A stretch of DNA of 64,000 nucleotides from Fragilariopsis cylindrus CCMP1102. Taxonomy: Eukaryota > Bacillariophyta > Bacillariophyceae > Bacillariales > Bacillariaceae. Shown here piece after piece: positions 31,550 to 44,500 of the stretch (positions within the stretch are counted from its first letter, which is position 1; each line of letters opens with the position of its first letter). Both the position numbers and the translations under genes were made by a program. The DNA lies in NCBI GenBank assembly GCA_900095095.1, contig FMBT01000321.1, positions 124,001-188,000 of the forward strand, in the 5' to 3' direction. The notes under the pieces were generated by a model that saw only the letters and a program-made list of their open reading frames with translations, was not told the DNA's origin and searched no databases.

Positions 31550-32165
31550 AAATTCTCTACTTCTGATGACTTGGATCCACCCGTTACCCGTTGTATTTGA
31601 CTTCGATCTAGATTTCTTGCTTCCAACTGTTGTGGACTTCGGTCCACTCTTCTTGCTTCCGCCTGTTGTATGGGACTTGAGAAAATTCCCAGTTCCAGAT
31701 TTCTTGCTTGCACTCGTTGTGTGAGATTTAGATGCGCTCTTGAGAGAATTCCGTGTTCCAGATTTCCTACTTCCGCCCAGTGTGTGGGACTTAAATCCGC
31801 TCTTGAGAGAATTTGCAGTTCCTGATTACTTGCTTCCACCCGCTGTGTGAGACTTAGATCCGCTCTTGAGATAATTTTATGTTCAAGATTTCCTACTGAC
31901 AGCTGTTGTATGGGACTCCGAACCGCTCTTGAGAGAATTTGCAGTTCCTGATTTCTTGCCTCCAACCGTTCCACCTGTTATGGACTTCGATCCAGACTTC
32001 TTGTTTCCACCCGTTGTGTGCGATTTGGAGCCGCTCTTGAGAGATTTCCCAGTTCCAGATTTTTTGCTTCCACCGTTGTGTGAGATTTGGAGCCGCTTTT
32101 GAGTGTATTTCCTGTTCTAAATTTCTTACTTCCACCCGTTTTGCGAGATTTGGAGCCAAGATCAA
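31550..32165 (-). repeat. 63-bp minisatellite, about nine diverged units
   Basis: The landmark CGCTCTTGAGAGAATTT recurs roughly every 63 bp, each followed by GTTCC-GATTTCTTGCTTCC and then CCGTTGTGTGAGA-TTAGATC. Some units are longer or shortened. Because 63 is divisible by three, one minus-strand frame stays open for about 160 codons (31486-31974) and another over 31893-32189, encoding 21-residue repeats of the ARNQELQILSRADLS type. No start context or other exon supports expression. Confidence 0.8.
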
Positions 32166-32571
32166 TTCAGACGACGCGCAACCAATCATACTTTGAAGTA
32201 CTGTTTCCTACTAGCTGGCTAATAGCTAGTAGTAGAGATGTGATAATACAATATAGTACAAATTGCAGAGTTTTACGGTAATGATATAGGATATATATAT
32301 ATATATATATAATGTTTATGGTTTAAATTATGTATTAGGTCCTAGGACGAGTAAGGACTATTCAATACCATGCAAGTATGAATAATGAATAATGATGTAT
32401 GATAATATATTATAAAGTGCAGCCAGCCAGTTACTGCGTACATTAGTTTCATTATGTTAAAGGACTGCTGATAGTTTATAAAATGATGAATCTGTAAATG
32501 CCTTCTTCTTTTTCTTTTGCGTTGATGTATGTTGTTATCGTTGTTTGTACACGTATACTGATGATATAAAT
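32166..32571. other. 3' flank of the copper monooxygenase gene
   Basis: AT-rich, with a (TA)n tract at about 32288-32312. No gene. Confidence 0.4.
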
Positions 32572-35500
32572 TTAGTTCGCCATCATAATTAGAGTGACAA
32601 GCATGACGATAACGGCCATGAAGGAAGAAGAACGGTCGACGCTAATAATAGTAGCAACCGATTCTTCTTCTTCATCATCATCGATATCACCATCTACATT
32701 GGTGGCAACATTATTATCAGCAGCAGCACTATCTCCATTATCTTCATTGTCAGTCTCAATTTCATTGATAATACAACATGTTGTTTGATACCAATAATCT
32801 CTCAAATATTCTTTAACGATGTCTGTCATTAAAAACGATCCACCAAATAAAGAATCTTCTACTTCACTGCAAGTATATGGTACATAATCATTACCACCGC
32901 CGTCATCCGAATTAATACATTGTTCTTTTGTTACGTAAAGTGGTGATTCATTACTATCCTTTTGATCGTACAATCCACCCTCACATGTATATCCAGCTAT
33001 TGTATCAGTTAAAAATTCGATTTCAATATTCTTGGTAGTATCAACATCATCATCACCATGATTATCTAAGAAACCATAACAGAGATCATTTTTATTATAA
33101 CCATGAATTTCTTGTTCACTTACAGGACAATTTCTTGATCCACTTGTCATAGATGAATCACTTAATACAAAATCTGCAACAGGAAACGTACACAGATTAG
33201 TTGTTTCAATAGAATGATTACCATCTTTACTCCAAAAATTTGCAGCATCGACACGTGGATCTTCATCTTTTTCAAGAATACCTTGCCATATATCACTTGA
33301 GTGGTTGATATTATCAACGTTACAGGAAAATGAACGTAAATTTAAATCTGTTATAAATGATGTATTTGCAACTTCATTTTCAATAATAGATGGTGTTTTA
33401 AATGTGATCTGAACAGAAATAATGCACATTTCTTCATAGGTCGAGAGACCAAATTTTGTGTTCTCGGTACGTTCACTGGAATTGTAGACGCATGTTGCTT
33501 GAATCTTGTCACCAATTTTAATTTCTGTTCCTTTCATAAGTATATTACTATTGCCTTCATTATTATTAACTGCTTGAATTTCCGGCATTATGAATTCTGC
33601 ATCCATTCCAATGGATGCTTGGTCATCATAATACCATACTTCACGTGATTTCAGATCTTTTGCTATCATTTTCGTCATTGTAGAAGTAGTAGGACCACCA
33701 CTAGCAGATAGATCAGCTTGTTTCTTCGTCATTGGTGATGAGGCAGATGTATTGTCTTCCTCTTGTTCACGAAATAATGTTGCATACATTTCTGATCCTA
33801 GTAAATGTGCATGATAATTAATTGCAGTTACACGATACCTACCAGGATCACGTGGATTGACCTCAACCACATCGCCATCAATGTCATCACTTTCACTAGT
33901 TTTACATAGTCCACAAGAAACGGGACAGAGCTAGGAGAGAGGGATGATCAGCAAAAACCACACAAGACAAGACACGACACGACAAGACATATACCGGTGT
34001 GAGTGAGTGAAAATGGAGATTTATAGCGGATGCAGTTGAGATCGACACCAACAAATATCATGAAGACAAAGTTAAGATGTAACAATCATCACGGTTACGT
34101 GTTCATCTGTTCTTACCTGTTGAATAAAAGGACCAATGTCAGCCATAAGACAGAATTGTTTTACTGATGGACATGACATATTCGCAAGCTCACTGTTAGC
34201 AGCAGCAGTAGCAGGAGCAGATTCATCTTCATTATCGTTACCAAAAAATGCTGCAACCATTTGTAACGTATCATCACTAGAATCTTTGCACTTCGTATCA
34301 ACAGTACAAGTCCTAGCCAAGAAGTAACGATCAACTCCTGGTGGAACATATAGTTGTGCTGGTCCAAACGGAACATAAATAATTTCCTTTGATATAGAAG
34401 TATATTCTCTTAGATCCGAGGTATAAAATATCTTAATACCATCTACTGCCATCTTAAATGTCTTCAAGGTAGGATCCTCATATGTTCCGTCAGTATAATG
34501 GACATTCAATTGAATAGCTTTAATACCTATACATAGTGTAGAAGTGTACGCATGAAAGAAGGACAGAGAAAGGATCAGAAGAGAGAGACAGAGAAAGAGA
34601 TTGTGGCGGTAGATATATGGTATGTAAAGTACTACAATAGATAACGTAACGTACCCATTGCACTACCAAATGCAACACCAGCTGATAAATCACTTTTATC
34701 ATTACCAAATACAGATGAACCAGCTGTATGTGTTGTTGTTGTTGTTGTTGTTGTTGTAAGTTAGTAGTGATACGATGAAATATAGGAACAATGTGTGTGT
34801 ATGCTGTGAGTGAGCGATGGAGGGAGCGAGCGAGAATTCGATATCATGCAATAATACAACTGGACTACATTGCATCAGCTACTTACGGGCCCATCCACCA
34901 AGTGGTATATTACAATCATTTGGTGGCCGATCAATAGGTACACCTTCCTGTAGATCATCTTCAAGTCGATTTGTACAACCTGTTATTACTAAATGATGTA
35001 AATGTTGGGGTTGTGATAAAATAACTTCACCATGTACAATATGTACAAGATCAGGAAGACTCTCAGGTAAATTAAAAATAAAATCAACATATGTTGTTGT
35101 TACATCAACAGGAATTGGATATGGTTCCATAATTATATCAAATTCACCACGTGTTTCTTGTGGTTGATAATATTCATCTACTTCATTAGTAGTTGTAGTA
35201 GACGTTGTTTGTTCATCCGTTTCATCGTCAGAGGAAGCACACTCGAAAGCAACATCAAGTGATGGTGTATCATCTGGATTACCAGGATGTGATGGAAAAA
35301 AATCATCAAGTAAATTCATTGTAATATCATCAATTTGACCCTGTGTCCATGTACAGCATGGATCACCTAATTCTTGACCATTTGTATATCCATCACCATC
35401 ACTATCCATTTGACATAATGTTTTTGTCCATGCAAATCCTTGTTCACGAAAATCTTCACCAAATGGATTGAGTAAGACTACACGAGTGTTGGTTTCTTCA

Positions 35501-35766
35501 TCTAAAGAAACATCTTGTGGTTGAAATCCACCACAATCTAAATGGCCTAAGCCTAAACAATATCCTTGCAATGTACAACCTTCTTCACCAGCAATACTTT
35601 CGACTGGACATGGAACAGCTTCACCATTCGGAATTTTTGTACCAAATGATGGCATACCATTCACAACACCAGCATTCTCGGAACGTAGAAGAAGAAGTAA
35701 CAGCGATACGAGTGCTGCCGCTGTTGCCGTCATGGTAGTGTTTAAAGTTGTAGTATGACGAGTCAT
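32572..35766 (-). CDS. copper type II ascorbate-dependent monooxygenase-like (PHM/DBH family), four exons
   Basis: Exons on the minus strand: 35766-34887, 34723-34655, 34526-34117, 33930-32572; all junctions are GT/AG and frame-consistent, giving 905 residues. A signal peptide is followed by a temptin-like Cys module (GHLDCGG, WTKTLCQMDSDGDGYTNG, ELGDPCCTW) at about 45-155. The monooxygenase core keeps all copper ligands of the family: HLHHLVITGC (His257/258), IQLNVHYTD (His326), INYHAHLLG (His493/495) and YEEMC (Met621). Between the two copper halves sits an ShKT-like module, CPSVKQFC...LCPVSCGLC. The C-terminus ends in a hydrophobic helix (FMAVIVMLVTLIMMA), a membrane or GPI-type tail. Known relatives hydroxylate peptides or dopamine; the substrate here is unknown. 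Confidence 0.85.
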
Positions 35767-37444
35767 CACGATATAAGTTAATTTTGTGAGCTATAAAATG
35801 CGATGGATTCGAATTTATTTTTTCTCTTCAAAACAGAGAAACAAAACACGACTTAATAATAAACAGGGACTGCTGCTACTTACTGTCGTTATCATCAAGA
35901 TTTTTGCAAGATTTTCTTGATGTAAGCGATGCATAATGACATGACTATCCATCAAATTAATTTCACTTAAACTTTTTTGATTCGTGAAATCTACTCTGTT
36001 GTTATATTATTGGTCCATTATTATTATCATGAGAGATCTGTGAAAGCGTATAAGAAAGATAGCGAGAAAAAAGAAAGGAAAATCCGAATTCTGATTTTTT
36101 TTTTAATTCGTGTTTCGCGAAATCCAAATTCTGATTTTTTTTTTAGTTCGTGTTTCGTGACAGTTTTCAGCCTTAGGTACTGTTACACTTAGTCTTGATC
36201 TTCCAAATGTATATTCTCCAACCTCTTTCAGATAAAGATTGACTCAAAGCTTGACTTGACTCGACTCGACTCAACTCAAATGTGGTAACTTGTTCGGCGC
36301 TGCTCTACTGGCGATTCGTCCGTTCCCTTTTTACCTTTCTCTCTCTCTCTCTCTCTCTCTTCTCTCATGCATGCGGGCATGCATGCTGCTGCTGCGTTGC
36401 TAAAAAGTCGATCAAAAACAAATGGACTTCCCTACTTCTATAGCTTAAATCCATAATATATATTTTTCGGGTTATTTTAGCAATCGTCCGGTAGTGTGAG
36501 CAATTTTAGAAATCAAAATAATATCACCTAAGCAAATTATTATTAATATTTAATCATACTGTGCAACACATCCTCCCCACCACCGCACCGGCTTTTAAGG
36601 GGCATGTTACAGGGCAAGGGGCAGTGATGTATGCCCAGCCTTCTCGTGTAAGGGGTGACTACAATAAACAACAACTTGCTTCTTTCATAAATGAAAGAGA
36701 ACACAACCAAATCATTGAGACGAGTTCATCAATCTTCAGTTATACCAATGTAATGTAATGCTAGTAAGAAGAAAAATGGAAAGAAAAGTGGATGTGGTAA
36801 TAAATAAATCATTGTTGTTATAGTTCTGCTCTACAGTACAGTACTAGCTAGTTACCAAAACTGCAGTGTACTAGTAGTACACCAAACATAGTAATGTTTT
36901 ATTGCCAGACAAATTTCCCTTCTTGCGTGAGCGAGAGACATCATAATATTATTATCATATTTAGTCCCATACACATGAATAGCAATACTGTATTTCATAA
37001 TAATATTTTTTGTTCCATGCATACTTCGCTTGCATTATTATGACCCTTTGTGTTTACCATAATTGCGATTTACGACCAAGAAAAAAGGACTTTTTATACA
37101 GCGCGTCATCTCACACCCATTATATTTGAACGCATCTACCGTACTCGTATTCCTATAATTGAGAATATTATTTCAGGCATGTACGTAATGGGAATTACGT
37201 ACAAGAAAAATAGGTCATTTTATCAGTAACTTGGAGTCACATATTGAAAAATAAAGCGGTTCGCTGTATATATTATGAATTCCTTACTGTATATTTTTGA
37301 GAGGTATTTAATACTGTATTTATCCATACAAATACAAAACGAATTCTTTGTGTTGCGTTAATATTACAACATAATACTGTACCGTCATATATTCAATCTG
37401 TAACGACAACAACAACGACTACAACTACAACAAAAGACGGTACG
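35767..37444. other. intergenic, nothing recognised
   Basis: Holds the 5' flanks of the monooxygenase gene (minus) and the low-complexity protein gene (plus). There is a direct duplication at 36080-36160 (CCGAATTCTGATTTTTTTTT / CCAAATTCTGATTTTTTTTT followed by TTCGTGTTTCG), a (CT)n tract at 36340-36361 and a GCATGC-rich spot at 36367-36386. No gene. Confidence 0.45.
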
Positions 37445-38983
37445 ATGAGATTATCGAGCAATAGTACTAGTAAAAATAATAATCATGTTTTGAACTGCTT
37501 TATTCATCTGAGTCGGCTATTACTGCTTGTCGTCGTAATATGTACATCAGCAGCAGTATCAGCGTCATCAGCATCAACATCATCAGCAGCAGCAGCACCA
37601 CCACCAACAACAACAACAACTCTTCTACGCGCTAAAGTGCTTCGAGGTAGTACTCCAACAACTACATTGTCAACAATAATTACGCAGCAACAACGAAAAC
37701 TACAACAGCAACAACAACAGCAACAGCAACAGCAAGAACTACAGAATCAACAACAATTACTACAAAGAATGCTTGCAACATCAAATCCATCATCATCGTC
37801 ATCGTCATCATCATCAGATGGATCATCGTCGGAATCATCGTCAGAATCATCAAATGGATCATCAGATGAATCGACAGTATCGTCGTCCTCATCGTCTTCA
37901 TCGTCGTCATCATCATCAGTAGGAGGAGAAGAGGAGGAGGAGGATATTCCAACGACGACGGAAGCTCCTACAGATAATCCAACAACATTGAATGATATTG
38001 ATGATGACGAACCAGAAGTAGAAGTACTACCAGACGACGAAAAAGTGCCAGTAACAAAACCAAACGATGTTCCTCCTCCGAAGGATGTTCCTCCTCCGAA
38101 GTCTCCTCCAAAGACTCCTCCAAAGGATGTAGTAGGTGAAGAAGAAGGACCCGCAGTAATAGTAGGCGACAATGATTCGCCAGTAGCTGTCAATAACGAA
38201 GACGTAAACGGCGGCCCACCCGTTGCTGTTACTCCGAATAAACCTCCTCCTCCTGGTGATGATACTCCGACAGTACCGGTCAACGAAAAAGAAAACGATG
38301 GTCCGACCGTCATTACTACTCCTAATGATAAACCTCCTCCTCCGAAAGACGACGTAAACAATAACAATCCCGCCGTGGCTGTTACTCCTATTACTCCTGA
38401 TCCTAAAAAGGAAGATGATGGTCCCGCCGTAGTGGTGAATCCTTCTTCTCCTCCTAAAAAGGAAGATGGTCCCGCCGTTGTTACTCCTATTGCTCCTAAA
38501 GAAGAAGAAGAAGAAGAAGAAGAAGAAGAAGAAGAAGAAGAAAAAGAAGAAGACCAAGACGAGGACAAAGACGAAGACCAAGAAGAAGATGAAGAAGAAG
38601 ATGAAGAAGAAGTAACGGGTAATCCACCTACTGTACCGGTGGACAACACTCCAAGTATTAATAATGATCCTAGTAATAATAATATTCCACTACCACAACA
38701 AGAACAAGAACGAGATCCACCACCAACACCAGTCAATAATCCTCAACCACAGCAAGACGACAACAACAACAATCCACAACCACAACTACGACCACAACAA
38801 CCACAACGACAACCAATAGAAAATGATCGCAGTCCACCGCCACCGCCGACATATTTACAACCAGTATCGACTAATTCCAGATTACATGTCAAAAATTGGA
38901 ATTATATTCGTACCAATGTTATGCGTTCATCACGTTCACAAAGTACAACTGCTGTATCTAGGAGTTTTATATTTAGTTTTTAG
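37445..38983 (+). CDS. secreted low-complexity protein, LHVKN family member 1
   Basis: A 512-residue single-exon protein. A hydrophobic segment (about 20-42, LLLLVVVICTSAAVSA) acts as signal peptide or anchor. After it come LRGS (about residue 75), a poly-Gln tract, poly-Ser, then Pro/Asp/Val-rich repeats (PPPKDV, GPAVVV, TPNDKPPPP) and a pure Glu run (about 350-365). The only non-repetitive part is the C-terminus: SRLHVKNWNYIRTNVMRSSR and on to FSF. That signature matches the gene at 45412-46761. The function is unknown; a wall or biosilica association would be speculation. Confidence 0.75.
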   Translation: MRLSSNSTSKNNNHVLNCFIHLSRLLLLVVVICTSAAVSASSASTSSAAAAPPPTTTTTLLRAKVLRGSTPTTTLSTIITQQQRKLQQQQQQQQQQQELQNQQQLLQRMLATSNPSSSSSSSSSDGSSSESSSESSNGSSDESTVSSSSSSSSSSSSSVGGEEEEEDIPTTTEAPTDNPTTLNDIDDDEPEVEVLPDDEKVPVTKPNDVPPPKDVPPPKSPPKTPPKDVVGEEEGPAVIVGDNDSPVAVNNEDVNGGPPVAVTPNKPPPPGDDTPTVPVNEKENDGPTVITTPNDKPPPPKDDVNNNNPAVAVTPITPDPKKEDDGPAVVVNPSSPPKKEDGPAVVTPIAPKEEEEEEEEEEEEEEKEEDQDEDKDEDQEEDEEEDEEEVTGNPPTVPVDNTPSINNDPSNNNIPLPQQEQERDPPPTPVNNPQPQQDDNNNNPQPQLRPQQPQRQPIENDRSPPPPPTYLQPVSTNSRLHVKNWNYIRTNVMRSSRSQSTTAVSRSFIFSF

Positions 38984-39813
38984 GAATATAAAATAAAATA
39001 ACATTAGAATTTAAAATTAGAATAGAATAATATAAATCTATAGTGTAGTAGCTGAATTGCTAGAGACAGCTAGATCGTGTCGACGTTTTAGCAGATAACA
39101 TACCGAGAAATTTTACAAGGCAATTAAATTAAATCACAAAACAATATTGAGATGGAGGGTACACACTAACTTTTTTTTCGGGTACTGTAGAAAGATCTCA
39201 CAGTAGGAATTGGCTCTACTAAAATGGAAGAAGTAAGCATGCATGCACCAAAGTTACAATACAATTATTTGCCGCAAGAGTGTAAGAAATTCACTCATCA
39301 AATCATCGATTTGTTGAAAGTGTGTGTTTACTGAAACAAAAAAAAAAATTAGATTGTACAGTGGGATGGGATCACCACCATCCACCACATTTTCTTTGGT
39401 ATAGCTGTCTTTACGAAGTATTGACTTTTGCTTTTTACACTTCTTGCGTTTTAGGACTGAAGGCAGATTAACGAAGCAATTTGGTTCGATCGACGAGGGA
39501 AAAAAAAGGGAAATAACACTGTGCTACTGTATGGTGGTAATAAGTGAGACGGAGAGCAAATTAGTTATAGAGAGAAAGAGAGAAATAGAGGAATACCTTT
39601 TTGGAAGGTTTTTTTTCTGACTAGAATGATTTTAGTTTTAATCTTACTCCTTTACTCTCCGTCGCATCGTCGACTGTCCGTGACATTTACTTTTTCTTCT
39701 TCTATTTTAACCCCCTGAATTTGGATTTATCTCAATATTAATTACAAAGAAATCCAAGCTATGATACATTAGCCTAATTAACCTAAATCTATACATTCTT
39801 CTTTCAGCATCAA
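38984..39813. other. intergenic, nothing recognised
   Basis: Convergent 3' flanks; (GA)n-like tract near 39565-39590 and T-rich stretches. No gene. Confidence 0.4.
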
Positions 39814-40529
39814 TCATTCAATCACCATGCTTTTTCCCTTTTGTTGATCATTATCATCATCATCATTTTGCTTGTGATCTTTTTGTTTTCCATTTCCTCC
39901 TCCTCTTCCTCCTCTTAAATAGGAAGCAGTATTAGCAGTAGCAGCATGATGTTGCTGACAATCCCTTTTATTAAATTTATTATGACGTGCACAAAATGAT
40001 GTTACACTCTTTCCTGATGATTGATCAACATATCGACCATGGTTTGGTACGTTATTCTTACTATTACTGTGGTTCATAACCTCATCGTAGGAAGGTAATT
40101 GGTTATTATCTACTTGCTGTGGTACTTCTGATTGTGATTGTTGCTCCTGTTGATGTTGCTGTTGCTGTTGCTGTTGACGAGCGTTATCAAAATAATAGTA
40201 GAACAAGTTTTGGGACACCAATAATTTGATATTAATTCTCCCTTCCATTCCATATTGCATCGTTTTTGTTTTTCAGTAGTCATATTATCATTTAAGTTTG
40301 ATTTTGAATTTGGATTTGATGTTGATAACGCCGCCACCCAATTAAAACAATCTTTATTTTCGTCTTCATTATACATAAAATCAAGTCGATCTTCTTCTTC
40401 TGTACTACCAATAACTCGTGCATCAATTTTTGTTGTTGATACGACGACTACCAAGAAACAAATTAGGAGGATGAGCTGAATGAACGAAACGACGGACGAA
40501 CACAAGCAATATGATCCGGTCTTATTCAT
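39814..40529 (-). CDS. Cys-rich membrane/secreted protein (diatom ShK-like motif), frame change inside
   Basis: Starts at ATG 40529. Residues 15-36 are a strong hydrophobic signal or anchor (VVSFIQLILLICFLVVVV). Then DCFNWVA...RCNMEWKGELISNYWCPKTC gives the C-W-V / R-C / C-P-x-x-C pattern I associate with ShKT-like modules of diatom proteins. The first frame closes at 40110. An overlapping second frame (40260 to 39814) continues with poly-Gln, LPSYDEVMNHSNSK and a CARHNKFNKRDC segment and ends Gly/Lys/Asp-rich. The switch near 40200-40215 needs one base gained or lost, so this is either one gene with a sequence error or a true 139-residue protein followed by a relic. No known function. Confidence 0.55.
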
Positions 40530-40664
40530 TGTGACTGATGAGGGCGGCGTATACAGTAAATTACTCTTGTTTGTTTGCTTGTGAATGCAAGCGAACCTTG
40601 ATAGTATATGATTTTGTGGTTGTGAAAGTTTGTTCTGAAGTCCTGAAGTCTTGAAGTCTTGAAG

Positions 40665-40701
<37 letters not shown>

Positions 40702-41511
40702 AGGCTGAGTCTGAGTTTGAAGTAATTCTTGTTCTTGAATGGATAATATTATGGATTAACTGTAGGATGTAGTGTATAATATTGCACTATTCGTCTCAAA
40801 CAAACACAACAATCATCGAAGAATCGAAAATCGAATCTTGTGAAAGAATGGATAAAACAAATTTGTTAATTATTTTCGTTATTTCGTCCACCTCGGCTAT
40901 TTTTGTTTTCACCAAATTTCGTATCGTACTTGTAGGACGACGAACGAAGAACAGATAGAACATCAATCACACATCGATAAAATTGAAGCATTATGAGATT
41001 GTATCAAAAGAGCGCGCGTGCAGCACGCGTAATGTACGTTTAGTTAACGTCAATTCCAATTTTCATTCTTTGCTGGCTATGTGCCAATCCAACTGACATT
41101 TATTACTATCTGTAAATAACGGCAGTATCATGTGCAAGTCCAACTGAAAATTACACTTAAGACTGTAAGTACAGCAGTTCTTATGTAATCGAAAGCAACA
41201 ATCGGACGACAAATTATCCATACACAGAACGACGAAAGCGAAAGCACAATTAATTAATTGGCTTTCGAACCGATGACGAAAGATACAGGAGAGGACAGGA
41301 TAGAGAGGACAGGAAGAAAGAGATACAAATTGCTACTACAGTATATTGTACGTTATTGTACAAGAAGGAACGAATCTAATACTGTAGAGCTAATATTCAG
41401 AGAGAAAGAGAGAGCGAGAGAGAGATAATACAACGATCTCGGCTCTATCCAGCAGATAATAGGGTGCCCTTATTCCTTTTTTTTGACAACCAAAGAAGAA
41501 GAATTATTTCT
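40530..41511. other. shared upstream region of divergent genes
   Basis: Lies between the minus-strand Cys-rich gene and the plus-strand sulfatase gene. (GT)n at 40666-40697, (GA)n near 41400-41425, a GCGCGCGTGCAGCACGCG spot at 41013-41030. No gene. Confidence 0.45.
40666..40697. repeat. (GT)n microsatellite
   Basis: About 16 GT units, preceded by three CTTGAAGT-type words. Confidence 0.9.
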
Positions 41512-44500
41512 ATGACAACAACGAAAACTACCTATGCTAATAATATCATGGTTGTTGGTAGTCTTTATTATTATTTCGTTGTCGTTTCGATTGCAATTCT
41601 TCAGCTTTATCAGCCCGTAGTAGTAGTATCTGCGGTAATAGCTGTAGCAGCAGATGCTCAGAGACAGCCAGCAGAACGAAGACTTAAATCCAAACGAAAA
41701 CGACCAAATTTTATCATTATACAACCAGATGATCATTATTTTTTTGAAGAATGGAATCCACCTGGACGTTTTTTTGATATCGATACAGATGATGATGATG
41801 ATGATCATGAGACAAATAAGCCTGGAGTAGTATATTCAAATGGATTAACACCAAATATAGATTTTCTGCGACAAAATGGTTTAGAAATGACAAATGCATA
41901 TGCAGGTAAGGAAATAAAATAATAGTGGGAGATGAAGTGTAGCTTACTTTGAAGTCTAGTGTATTATATATCTCGATGGACGAGGGATTCCTTTTTTGAC
42001 AAATAATAGCCTGGATGCTGGGGTGGGATAAGGGGGATTCTTTTCATCGAGGTAATACCAATTTCGAAATCGATTCGAATCGAATCGCAGTCAATATATC
42101 GTCGAGCTCTGCTCCCGCTCTACCCTGCCCTTCCTTTCCATTACCCACCCTCTGACCGTGCAGCAGCTCAGCTCGTTGTTTCTTCTTGTCGATTCTATTC
42201 GATTCGATTTGTATTGCCGGGTTTGCCGAGTTGCCTTTTTTACATACGCACTTATCACTGTTTTTGTTTTGCTTTCTTCTGTATTATGATGGTTCACTTT
42301 CTGTACTGAAACACTATATAACAGCATCAACAATGTGTGGTACATCACGTTATTCAACAATCACTGGTAGATATCCATCACGATCATCCTATGGACGTAG
42401 TCAATCTGATACAAATTTAAGGGATGTGAAAATTCCATCCACAAAACTGGAAGATATGAATAGTGTACTGGTAGATGATCCAAATGACTGTAGTGAAAAT
42501 AATATTGCTACCTTATTAAAGAATAAATATGGTTATAGGACAGGTGTTGTAGGTAAATGGCATTTAAGTGCTGTTGCTAACGATGAGGTTGACACGAATG
42601 ACGCAGGGAGGAATTATAATAAGATACGTCATGGTATAAAAAAATGTGGTTTCGATTATGCTGAAGCTATATATAGAGACAATATGGATACTGGTAATTG
42701 GATCAATAGCAATGGTAATATTGTTCAACATAATATGGAACATGTGACATCGAAAGGGATTGAATTTATACTGAATGGTGAAGATGACAACAGAGGTAAT
42801 AACAAAGACAATAACATTTTCGATGAAGATGAAAATGACGAAGACGATGACGAAGATGACGAAGACGAACAACCATTCTTTCTTTATTTTAATCCAACAG
42901 TACCACATAGTTCATCTGATGTAACAGATGCATTGAAGTATGCTGATTGTCGTGATACTGTGGAAGGGACATTAACACGACCACCATATATACCATTTGG
43001 TATGACAGCTGATCGCGAAAACAATGATAGTAGTAGGAACAATGATAATAATTGTTCCAAATATCGTCAAAGTGTTATAAATAGAGCTGGTAATAAATAT
43101 AAAAATGATGATAAAATGGTTGGTGCAATATGGGTAGATGATTCGATTGGTTCTCTTATACAAACACTACAAGATCAAAGTATTTTAAACAATACATTTA
43201 TTCTCTTTCAATTAGATCATGGTGAATCTGGTAAAGGATCACTTTTTGAAACTGGTTCAAAAATTGTACAATTTATACATTATCCTGATCTACTGGTTTC
43301 GAAACAAGTCAAGTATGATGGATTAGTATCAACTATTGATATTGTACCAACTATATTAGATATTATTGATCATGCTAATACCACTACTGGTACTGACACT
43401 GGTACTGACATTGACACTACTGATAAAACAACAATTCTACAGCAATCAGTAGAAGTGGAGATGTAGTAAATAACTATGGTATGGATGGTATATCTGGTTA
43501 CCAAATGTCTTATTGACAGATTCTGATGCTGCAGACTCTACTCGTTATTGTCATCATCATCTGCTACTACTAGCACTTATAGTAGTGCTAGTGCAACTAG
43601 TAATCAACGATGTTTATATGTTGAACAAGGTATGGATCGTTCTGTTCGATGTGGTTGTTATAAATATATATCAATATATGATATCACATCAGGTTATACT
43701 GCAATAGATGGTAGTAATGAAGGGATTGATATATATAGGAATAATTTTACTATCTTTGTCATCAAAAGAATAGAAATAATAATATTATAACACCACTACT
43801 GGTGATATGTATATAAATTCACCTGAAATAAGTCCAGAACGACTTAATCGAAAATGGCATGATCGTATGTTTAGTGACGAAACGAAGATGGAATTAATAA
43901 ATAAAATTAAATGTCTTAAAAGACTAACAAATCCATTCCTAACACCTAACTATGATAAATCGAGGTGTGATCTACCTCTCCAACATGATCAACAACAACA
44001 ACAGCAACAACAATCTATATTGATTGATGACAATGACTCTACTACCTTGATTGATGTTGACTCTTCTAATACATTTACCGCTAAAAACGATAACGACAAT
44101 GATAACGATAATTATCAAACGACAGCAGCAACAATGAACAAAAATGGCACAAGTAAAACAATAACTCGTACACAGATATTTGCTATAATAGCAATAATAA
44201 TTGGTTCATTGTTCCTACTGTTGTTCATTACTTACACAATATGCACGAAGAAGAAGAGCAGTAAATTAGTATCAAAGAAGAAGGAAGACAACGAAATAAC
44301 TTGTACTGCTATTCCGACTACTCGTCCAATAATGAAAGAATTCAGTGGACGAATAATCAAGAATAATAATAGTGATAATATCGATCAGCATGATGGTATT
44401 AGTAGCGAAACGTCTACTACTAAAACTGCTGATACATCCTTCGACTCATCGTCAACAATACCGATAGGTTTAATATCGTTATCATCATCATTATCAGTTG

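Noticed and set aside
37747-38736. Minus-strand frame of about 330 codons, Ser/Gly/Thr-rich
   Set aside because: It is antisense to the low-complexity gene at 37445-38983 and exists because (GAA)n and Pro codon runs read open backwards. The plus frame has a signal peptide and the conserved C-terminus.
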